In this document: positions 47,049 to 54,219 of the stretch, one piece after another
Position numbering within the stretch: position 1 is the stretch's first letter
How the letters are laid out: each line of letters begins with the position of its first letter
NCBI GenBank assembly: GCA_964484195.1
Contig: CAZAER010000006.1
Location: 124,001 to 188,000, forward strand
DNA: 64,000 nt
DNA from: JALHOP01 sp964484195
Lineage (GTDB): Bacteria; Myxococcota; XYA12-FULL-58-9; JALHOP01
Reading direction: 5' to 3'
Position numbers and translations under genes: made by a program
The notes under the pieces: generated by a model
Seen by the model: the letters and a program-made list of their open reading frames with translations, nothing else
Database searches by the model: none
Told to the model about the DNA's origin: nothing

Positions 47049-50000
47049 TCATAGCTCCACTCCATGCTCGTAGAGCGAATGCACGAGCCGCACGTACTGC
47101 AGCATCTGAGCCGCGGCTCCGAGGTTGATCTCCGCGATGTCGACCTGGCGCTGCGCATCGTCGATGACGCGCGGATCCGGAGTCGGGGCGTTGATGGCAT
47201 CGTCGAGGTCTTGCTGGGCGTCGGCCAGCTGCGTCTTGCGGGTGGCGCAGTCGGTGACGAGCTGCCAGCCGATGTCATGCGCCCCTGCCCCGACACCCTC
47301 CGAAGCGCGCAGCGCACGATAGGTCAAGGCGCTGCTCTCGGGTTGGCACTCGGCGCGGTCACCCGCGGGGAACGCCGTCCATTGCGTCTCGGTGAAGAGG
47401 TCATCGACGGCACCGCGAACCCAGACACGCGAGTACTTGCCGAAGTCGAGCTCTTGGTCGAGCGGCGACGATAGCCGTGCGACGCCGAAGAGTAGCGCCT
47501 CGCGCTGGAGGTTGCGCGCGACCGACGGCAGGACGCTCTGTCCGGGTGGCGAGCCCGGCCCTCCGCCTGGATATCCGACGTCGTCCAGGGGACGTGTCGG
47601 ATCGACGATGGCGAGCGGCGACAACGTCGCGGTACCAGCGTTGTCGGTGATGCGGCTCGCGATCTGCCCGTAGCTATAGCGGATGAGGCCCTCGAGCACG
47701 CCGAGGACCTCCGGCCGATAGACGCGGAACAAACTCACCGAGTAGTTGCGGAAGTCTTCCGCTCCGTTGACGCGGACATAGCGGACGTTGGGCTGCGTCA
47801 GCAGGAAGATGGCGTTCTCCTTGTCCCAGTAGGTGCCGAGGAAGGAGAAGGTCCAGTCGACGTAGTCCTCCGTGAACCCGAGGAAGAGCGGCTGGCTGTC
47901 GCCCAAGCCGAGCGCCGAGGGCGCCGTCATCAAGCAGTTCTCGCCGTTTGGACCGCGGCCGTAGTCGACGTCGACGATGGGATCGTAGATGATGAAGCCC
48001 GGCGGGTAGTACATCACCGGCCCCACGGTCGGTGTGCACGCGTAGTAGGTGGCGGGCTCGGGCGTCGCGATCAGCTCCGCCATCGCGTTCAGGCCGCGCG
48101 CCGTCGCCGATGCCATGTCGACGCCGCGATCGGTGTTGAAGAAGTTCGGATCCCGGCTGCGGTAAAGGACCATGTACTGATACGTGTTCAGCACGTCGTA
48201 GTAGACGGAGTATCCGCGGTTGGTGATGGCGCGGGTGTTCAGGAACAGCCGGTTGCGCAGATAATTGTTGAACAAGAAGTAGTTCTTGTAACGGATGTAC
48301 GAGGCTTCGACTTGCTCGCCCGCCGAGGCGCCGAAGTCGAAGCGGCGGCAGGTTGGCATCCAGCCGGCGAACTCGTCGGAGCAGAAGGCGTACGGCACTT
48401 CCACTTGGTGCAGGGACGCCAAAGCGGACGGACTGCGCTGCGCGGGATCACGCCAATCCCAGCTGCGCGTGCCGCGGTCGTACATGGCGCCGACCGAGCC
48501 GAGATGCGCCGGCAGGTCGCGGTAGTCGTTGGCCTCGCGGAAGGTCTTGAGCGCTGGGCCACCCGCGGCAGCCGCGCCATTGAAGGTCTCGACCAGCTGC
48601 CCGTAACCGAACTTCACGGCGGCTTTGTCGTAGAGACCGAGACCGGCAAAGTCGGCGTTGACCTTGCCGTGGTAGTCCATGATCGAGCTGTACTTGTACT
48701 CGGGCTGCTTGGCTTCGAGCTTCTGCTGCTCGTCCGCTATCGTGGTCTCGAGATCCCAGAACGTACGATTGTAATTGAGCGCGTCGTACGACCCCTCGAA
48801 GTTGTGACGCAGGCCGATGTTGTGGCCAATCTCGTGCAGCGCCACCGCCTTGAAGATGCGCTCGCGGATGCGGGCGCGACGCTCGTCACGCGGTAGGTCA
48901 CGGAGCTCGCGCGCCAAGCCGACGAGGCCATCGTCGAGCGCCGCGTCGAGATTGCAATGCATGTGCTCCGAGAAGAGCTGCTCCTGGTAACGCATGCGCT
49001 CGATGCCGTCGCGCGTCCGCGTGATCACCGAAGCGTCGTGGTAGAGCTGGTCGGAGGCGACGTCCCCCTGCTTCCACGTGCCCTGCCCCGCCACCATCAG
49101 GTCCTCGACACGGGTGAGCCAGTTCTTCTCGATGTCGGTGTCTTGAACACGCGCCAGGCGCTCCTCGAAGTACGACGGATTATCGAGCGGCGTGAGCAAG
49201 GGCTTTGCCGCCTCGGCCATCGAGAAGCGACTCTCGAGGCTCGCGACGTGCTCGCCGGTTGCGCGATGCTCGATGGCGCGGGCCTGAGCGTTGGCGACCG
49301 ACACGGTCCGCTCACGCGCGTCGTAGGTCTGCGTGTTCTGATTGACGAGTGACGGGACGTCGGCGCCCATGAGCAGCTCGCTCAGCGTCAGCTCGTCGTT
49401 CATGTAGTCGATGTATTGCAGCGCCCGCGTCGCGGCGGAGTCGATGGTCCACCCCGAGATGTACGAGGTCGACAGCATGATGCGGCCGGTCACCGGATCG
49501 GCGAGCATCGGGCCGTAGCCCGACCAGCCGGTCTGCAGGACTTCGGTCAGCCAGACGAGCATGTTGTAACGGGGGTCGCCGTTCTGCTGCCAATGGAAGT
49601 CGCCGTCGGAGTGGTACTCGGCGGCGGCGCAGTAGTTGTCGAGCGTCTCGGCATCGAGCGCGGCGTTGACGCCGGCACGAACCCGGTCGCCGACCTCGTC
49701 GTGGCCATCGAGGTAAGCGGTGACGTTCGCTTGCGAGCAGTCGTTCTCGCGCAGCTCGAAGACGGTGCCGATGTCCGCCACTGGGCGCCCCTGCAAGGCG
49801 GCGACGGTCTCGCGGAAGGTGTCGTTCCACTCGGCGGCGACCTCGAAGGCAGCGGCCTTGAGCTCCTCGGGGAAGTCGTAATTCAGATAGTAAACGATGG
49901 GCCGGATGCCGCGGTCGGCGTACGGGATCTGGGCGCCGTTCTCGTCGACGCTGCGGTCCCAGATGTCGAAGCGCATGATGCGGTAGAGGCGACCGCTCTC

Positions 50001-50930
50001 GGTGAGACCACGCTCGTCGTCGTAGGTCAGGCGCTCGAGACGGTAGTAGCCGAAGCGGTCGAAGATGTTCTCGCGCTGCACCTCGCCGGTAACCGGATCG
50101 GGAACCTCGCGTCCGTTATTGTCGACGACTGGTAAGCTGTCGGGATAGTAGAGCGGCTCGTAGCCGGCGTTGAGCTGCGGGTCGATCTCCATGAAGGCAT
50201 GGCGGACGCGCACTTCACCCGAGCCGCAGCCGATGCCGTCGAACGCGTAGTAGCAAGCGTAGTACTGCGGCATGAGACGGTGCATGACCACGAAGTCGAA
50301 GTAACCGCTGGTCGGCTTGATACGAGCGCGCCAAGGATTCGTGGCGTCGTTCTCGTGGTAGTAGAGTTCTCCGCCATCGCGGCCATCGTTGTCGAGATAG
50401 TCGACCGCGATGATGTAGTAGTCCTGTGACGACAGCTCGGTGCGCGCCCAGTCGACGCGCATGTACTCACGGTCGAACCACTCGCGGTCGGTGGTGTTCT
50501 CTTCGGTGACGTTGGTGGTCTCGCCGGTCGCCGGGTTGTAGCGGCGTACGATGTCGAAGTGGCTGGTGATCGGGAACGCGACAACGGGGCCGCCCTGATA
50601 CTGCTGATCCTCGGGGGCGATGCCTTCGCTACCCGGGATGTACTCGTAGTCGCGATAGGCGATGAGAAAGTTCTCTTGGACGACGAACTTCACGCGCTCC
50701 ATGGTGAAGATGTCGCCGGAGCCGACGGTGGCCCAACCGATGTCTTGGTCGCCTTCGGGCGTATCGACGACGGTGCGCCGGTAGTACCAGCTCTTGCCGA
50801 GAAGCTCCGACTTACGGACGTAGCCGGGCTGGACGAAGTTGACTTCGCCCTTGTCGCCGGCACACGCGGCGAGCGTGCTGACCGCTATGACGGTCAGTAC
50901 GAGATGGGCGATGTAACGTGTAGCTGCCAT
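47049..50930 (-). CDS. Giant zinc metalloprotease lipoprotein 2 (metzincin)
   Basis: This is a 1293-residue lipoprotein whose lipobox is TLAAC. Its zinc site HEIGHNIGLRH is at residues 699-709 with a Met-turn SIMDY. It shares many segments with its downstream neighbour, for example ENTTDREWFDREYMRVDWA against ENTTDRPWFERQFMRVDWS, so the two arose by duplication. The identity is too low for a recent one. The ATG at 50930 follows GAGGACTGAC and lies 8 nt after the barrel gene stop. Confidence 0.85.
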   Translation of the reverse strand: MAATRYIAHLVLTVIAVSTLAACAGDKGEVNFVQPGYVRKSELLGKSWYYRRTVVDTPEGDQDIGWATVGSGDIFTMERVKFVVQENFLIAYRDYEYIPGSEGIAPEDQQYQGGPVVAFPITSHFDIVRRYNPATGETTNVTEENTTDREWFDREYMRVDWARTELSSQDYYIIAVDYLDNDGRDGGELYYHENDATNPWRARIKPTSGYFDFVVMHRLMPQYYACYYAFDGIGCGSGEVRVRHAFMEIDPQLNAGYEPLYYPDSLPVVDNNGREVPDPVTGEVQRENIFDRFGYYRLERLTYDDERGLTESGRLYRIMRFDIWDRSVDENGAQIPYADRGIRPIVYYLNYDFPEELKAAAFEVAAEWNDTFRETVAALQGRPVADIGTVFELRENDCSQANVTAYLDGHDEVGDRVRAGVNAALDAETLDNYCAAAEYHSDGDFHWQQNGDPRYNMLVWLTEVLQTGWSGYGPMLADPVTGRIMLSTSYISGWTIDSAATRALQYIDYMNDELTLSELLMGADVPSLVNQNTQTYDARERTVSVANAQARAIEHRATGEHVASLESRFSMAEAAKPLLTPLDNPSYFEERLARVQDTDIEKNWLTRVEDLMVAGQGTWKQGDVASDQLYHDASVITRTRDGIERMRYQEQLFSEHMHCNLDAALDDGLVGLARELRDLPRDERRARIRERIFKAVALHEIGHNIGLRHNFEGSYDALNYNRTFWDLETTIADEQQKLEAKQPEYKYSSIMDYHGKVNADFAGLGLYDKAAVKFGYGQLVETFNGAAAAGGPALKTFREANDYRDLPAHLGSVGAMYDRGTRSWDWRDPAQRSPSALASLHQVEVPYAFCSDEFAGWMPTCRRFDFGASAGEQVEASYIRYKNYFLFNNYLRNRLFLNTRAITNRGYSVYYDVLNTYQYMVLYRSRDPNFFNTDRGVDMASATARGLNAMAELIATPEPATYYACTPTVGPVMYYPPGFIIYDPIVDVDYGRGPNGENCLMTAPSALGLGDSQPLFLGFTEDYVDWTFSFLGTYWDKENAIFLLTQPNVRYVRVNGAEDFRNYSVSLFRVYRPEVLGVLEGLIRYSYGQIASRITDNAGTATLSPLAIVDPTRPLDDVGYPGGGPGSPPGQSVLPSVARNLQREALLFGVARLSSPLDQELDFGKYSRVWVRGAVDDLFTETQWTAFPAGDRAECQPESSALTYRALRASEGVGAGAHDIGWQLVTDCATRKTQLADAQQDLDDAINAPTPDPRVIDDAQRQVDIAEINLGAAAQMLQYVRLVHSLYEHGVEL

Positions 50931-50938
50931 GTCAGTCC

Positions 50939-52237
50939 TCAATAGATAGCCACGAGGTCGAGGTAGATAGAGCCGTAGTTATTGGCCGCGCGATTGGTGA
51001 AATTGTTGACGATGAGCGGCGCGATCCAACCTTCGTTGTTGTTCTCTTGCACCGGGTGGACCGCGGCGATGCCGAGCGCCATCGTGAAGCTGAACGGGAG
51101 CCCCCATTCGTCTTTGGTGACGTGCGACCAGTCGTACGAAACTTCGAGCGACGAATTGAAGCGCTGCGCCGTCGGGTTCCCCGGATCGGCGTTGGGGCTG
51201 GTGAACGCGTCGCGCTCGCCTTGTACGGAATAGCGGATGAAAGAGAGCAGGCCCAAGCTGTAGCTCACCGCCAAGCGGTCGCTCGCGAGCCAGGTCACAC
51301 CCACGGTGTTCGCGAACAACCAGGAGGTGTTGACCGGGCCGCTCTGGATATCCGACGTGAACGACGCCGAGGGCGAGCGCGCGAAGTCCGCGGTCTCGTC
51401 CGCATCCTGCGTGTCTTCGGGTCGAGCATTGTCGAGTCGCCGAATCGCGGTCTTCGACCCATTGAAGTACTTCGTGACGCTGGTGTTGAACGAAAGCTGA
51501 AAGTCTCCGATCAGCCGGCGTGCACCCAGCGAGAGGCCGGTTCCGAGCCACTGCTCGCGCACACGAATGCTCTCGTAAGACGTTGGGAAGATGAAGCGCA
51601 GCGCGGCGTTGAAGAGGATGCCGGTCACCGGCTCTTTGAACAGGGTGTCGTCGGCGATGGCGAGACTCGAATCGAACGGCTTCCACCGACGCGAAGGATT
51701 GGTGTTGGGCTGGGTTAATTCGGTCTCGAAGGCGAAGCGCGCCGAAAGACGCATTCGGTGATCAGCGAGGTTGAAACCGAAGGTCGGGCGAATATCGAGG
51801 ATCTGCGCAATGTAGTCGTTCTGATGACGGAGGGCGTCGTTCGCGAGGAAGGTGCCCGAGCCCGAATACGTCGAGAGCGCCGCGAGCAAGCCAAAGCGCT
51901 TGGTGCGCACTGCCTGCTCGCGCTGCAAGAGGACGTTCTTCGTGAGCGTCGAGGTGGCCGCGTCGTTCAAGCCCTTACGCGGCGCGGTGGTGCTTTGAAC
52001 GCTGGTATCGGTGGGAGTCGCGCTCTGCTGAATGGTCCCGTCCGCCGAAGGCGGCGGTGTTTCGGTCTCTTGCGTGGGCGATGCCTTGGGCTGGAACTCG
52101 AGTAGGCCACCCTCTCCCGCTGGGGCTTCCGCGGCTTTCTCTTCGGTGGCCGAGTCTTCGGCTTCACCTTCTGCGGCCCGAGCAGAGAGCGAAAACGACG
52201 CCGCCGCCAGCACAAGCCCAACGAACAACTTCTGCAC
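50939..52237 (-). CDS. Outer-membrane beta-barrel protein
   Basis: This is a 432-residue exported protein. After a signal peptide (from VQKLFVGLV, cleaved near ARA) and a low-complexity Pro/Thr/Ser linker (about residues 25-85), there are about 16 alternating strands (for example MRLSARFAFETEL and AVSYSLGLLSFIRYSV), and it ends in LDLVAIY, an aromatic terminal strand as in outer-membrane proteins. GTG at 52237 has CGAGG 6-7 nt upstream. The ATG at 52282 would extend the signal by 15 residues and would put a palindrome inside the gene. It is the first gene of the metzincin operon and probably their membrane anchor or channel. Confidence 0.7.
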   Translation of the reverse strand: MQKLFVGLVLAAASFSLSARAAEGEAEDSATEEKAAEAPAGEGGLLEFQPKASPTQETETPPPSADGTIQQSATPTDTSVQSTTAPRKGLNDAATSTLTKNVLLQREQAVRTKRFGLLAALSTYSGSGTFLANDALRHQNDYIAQILDIRPTFGFNLADHRMRLSARFAFETELTQPNTNPSRRWKPFDSSLAIADDTLFKEPVTGILFNAALRFIFPTSYESIRVREQWLGTGLSLGARRLIGDFQLSFNTSVTKYFNGSKTAIRRLDNARPEDTQDADETADFARSPSASFTSDIQSGPVNTSWLFANTVGVTWLASDRLAVSYSLGLLSFIRYSVQGERDAFTSPNADPGNPTAQRFNSSLEVSYDWSHVTKDEWGLPFSFTMALGIAAVHPVQENNNEGWIAPLIVNNFTNRAANNYGSIYLDLVAIY

Positions 52238-52250
52238 GCACGCCTCGGGG

Positions 52251-52262
52251 AAGGGTACCCTT
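52251..52262. promoter_or_regulatory. 12-bp perfect palindrome AAGGGTACCCTT
   Basis: This perfect palindrome lies 14 bases before the GTG start of the barrel gene, in the leader of the metzincin operon. A further inverted repeat (ACACT, 10-base spacer, AGTGT) lies close upstream at about 52283-52302. They may be operators. If the ATG at 52282 were the real start, the palindrome would be coding. Confidence 0.45.
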
Positions 52263-52347
52263 TGGGGTAGCCGACGAGACATACACTTTCAAATGAGAGT
52301 GTGGGCGTGCATCTCCCTGAACAGGCGACGCGCAGTCATGTTTTCGC

Positions 52348-52369
52348 GGGGTTGCGCGATCGCGCCCCC
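52348..52369. terminator. Palindromic hairpin after leucine dehydrogenase
   Basis: On the plus strand GGGG, GCGC, GATC, GCGC and CCCC follow in order (with two unpaired T between the first two), giving a GC-rich hairpin about 34-55 nt past the leucine dehydrogenase stop. It has no T-tract, so termination is only likely. It separates that gene from the barrel operon. Confidence 0.35.
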
Positions 52370-52402
52370 CCAGCACAAAACTCTTACATCTCTTTAGGCG
52401 TG

Positions 52403-53527
52403 TTACGCGCCGCGCAGGCGGGTGCGCTCGAGCGTCGGCTTCATACCCGTGTAGGTGCGACGCACACGCTGGATCGCCTCGATGCGCTGCATGGCGAGGT
52501 CATCCGCGGCGCGGAAGGTCGGGATGTTCTCGCGCTTCGCCACGACGAAGACGTTCTTCAAGATGTCGTAGATGCCCTCGGCCTGCTGGAGAGCGTACTC
52601 CTGGTTGTAACCCTGGAGCTCGTTCGACACGTTGATGAGACCGCCGGCATTGATGACGTAGTCGGGCGCGTAGAGGATGCCCTTCGTCGCCAGCATCGCG
52701 GCGTCGGTCTTCTCGTTGAGGAGCTGGTTGTTGGCCGCACCCGCGATGATCGAGCACTTCAGGCGCGGGATGGTGCCCTCGTTGATCGAAGCCCCCATGG
52801 CGCACGGCGCGAAGATGTCGCAGTCGACGTCGTAGATCTTGTCCACTGCAACGGACTCGACTTTGTGATCGGCGCAGGTCTTCTTGAGCGAATCGGCGTC
52901 GACGTCCGCGACGATGACCTTGCAGCCTGCGCGCACCAAGTGCCCCACGAGGTGGTAGCCAACGTGGCCGACGCCCTGAACCGCGACGCGCAAACCGGCG
53001 AGCGTGCTCTTGCCGAGGTGCTCTTCCACGGCTGCCTGGATACCGCTGAAGACGCCGAGCGCGGTAACCGGCGACGGGTCACCCGAGCCACCGAAGGAGC
53101 GCGAGATGCCGACGACGTGGCTCGTCTCCTTACGCATGTACTCCATGTCTTGCATGGTCGTGCCGGAGTCTTCGGCGGTGATGTAGCGGCCGCCCAGGCC
53201 TTCGATGAAGCGGCCGAGAGCGCGGAACAGGAGCTCCGACTTCTGCTTCTTGGGATCGCCGATGATGACCGACTTGCCGCCGCCGAGGTCGAGACCGCTG
53301 ACCGCCGCCTTGTAGGTCATGCCGCGCGACAGGCGCAGAACGTCGGTGAGCGCTTCCTTCTCGGAGGCGTAGGGGAACATACGGCAGCCGCCGAGGGCCG
53401 GTCCGAGGATGGTGTCGTGAATGGCGATGATGGCCTTGAGACCCGAAGCCTCATCGGAGCAGAAAACGACCTGCTCGTGACCGCGTTTGGAGAGCTCTTC
53501 GAAAACGGCGTAGGTGGTGTCGCTCAT
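52403..53527 (-). CDS. Leucine dehydrogenase
   Basis: This 374-residue NAD-dependent amino-acid dehydrogenase deaminates branched-chain amino acids. The catalytic lysines K73 and K85 lie in MTYKAAVSGLDLGGGKS, and the segment RYITAEDSGTTMQDMEYM matches leucine dehydrogenase. A Rossmann motif VQGVGHVGYHL follows. The ATG at 53527 gives the family length, and the longer frame adds unrelated residues. It probably supplies precursors for iso-branched fatty acids. The 5' gap of 189 bases to the divergent STAS gene shows no clear promoter. Confidence 0.9.
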   Translation of the reverse strand: MSDTTYAVFEELSKRGHEQVVFCSDEASGLKAIIAIHDTILGPALGGCRMFPYASEKEALTDVLRLSRGMTYKAAVSGLDLGGGKSVIIGDPKKQKSELLFRALGRFIEGLGGRYITAEDSGTTMQDMEYMRKETSHVVGISRSFGGSGDPSPVTALGVFSGIQAAVEEHLGKSTLAGLRVAVQGVGHVGYHLVGHLVRAGCKVIVADVDADSLKKTCADHKVESVAVDKIYDVDCDIFAPCAMGASINEGTIPRLKCSIIAGAANNQLLNEKTDAAMLATKGILYAPDYVINAGGLINVSNELQGYNQEYALQQAEGIYDILKNVFVVAKRENIPTFRAADDLAMQRIEAIQRVRRTYTGMKPTLERTRLRGA

Positions 53528-53716
53528 GGGCCCGGCGATGTAGCTGTCACGCACGGACTCGTCAACGCGCGATGCGTTAATCCGCGTCGATTTAGTCAGT
53601 GTCCAGTCGGCGCGATCGCTGGCGGCCTGGGACGCCCACATGGCGCCAAAACACGGCGCGTGACTCCCAGTCCGAGGCAGGCCAGTATCCGGCCAACCCC
53701 GACGAGGTCTTTCGAC

Positions 53717-54184
53717 ATGAGCCTGCGGATCGAGCGAAGTAATCACGACGGCGTCACCACTCTCACGCTGCACGGCGCAATCGATGAGAACGCGGAGCTC
53801 GACAGTCTGCCCAAGATCGACGCCACCAAGATCGTGATCGACATGACCGCTGTCGAGCGCATCAACTCCGTCGGCATCAACCGCTGGCTGCCCATCATGC
53901 GCGAGCTCGCCGCGAAGCGCAGCGTGCGCGTCGTTCGCCTCTCGTATGCCGCGAGCCTTCAGGCGTCGAGCATCGTCGACCTGTTCGCTACAGCGGAGAT
54001 CGTCAGTTGCCTCGCGCCCTACTACTGCTCGAAGTGCAACGCCACGCCGACGCTCGAGGTGACCGCCAAAGAATACCGCGACGTGGGTCAGCCACCCGCC
54101 AAGTCCTGCCCGACCTGTTCGGGCGCGCTCGAATTCGACGAGCTCGAGGAGTACCTCTCGTTCCTGGGTCGGAGTGCATCCTGA
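53717..54184 (+). CDS. STAS-domain protein with C-terminal zinc ribbon
   Basis: This is a 155-residue protein. A STAS (anti-anti-sigma type) domain covers residues 1-95, with the loop segment DMTAVERINSVGINRW, which aligns near the phosphorylated serine loop of SpoIIAA. Residues 100-155 have CSKC and CPTC pairs, a zinc ribbon. Whether the single Ser in INSVGI is phosphorylated cannot be told. It lies just before the GGDEF/PilZ/ATPase protein and is a likely partner. A GAGG site precedes ATG 53717. Confidence 0.7.
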   Translation: MSLRIERSNHDGVTTLTLHGAIDENAELDSLPKIDATKIVIDMTAVERINSVGINRWLPIMRELAAKRSVRVVRLSYAASLQASSIVDLFATAEIVSCLAPYYCSKCNATPTLEVTAKEYRDVGQPPAKSCPTCSGALEFDELEEYLSFLGRSAS

Positions 54185-54219
54185 AGCCAGCCGTCAATCG
54201 CAGTCATACAGTCGTCATC

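Noticed and set aside
45373..47073. Plus-strand open frame of 566 codons
   Set aside because: It is the shadow of the first metzincin gene, whose signal and family motifs are intact.
42931..50930. The two metzincin genes as one frameshifted gene
   Set aside because: Each has its own lipobox, zinc site and C-terminal helix, and they align with each other as paralogues.
53611..53618. HIP1-like GCGATCGC octamers
   Set aside because: A few copies occur (for example 9788, 25883, 53611), but this is near what high GC content would give by chance. I therefore prefer CGCTNNAGCG as the real signal.
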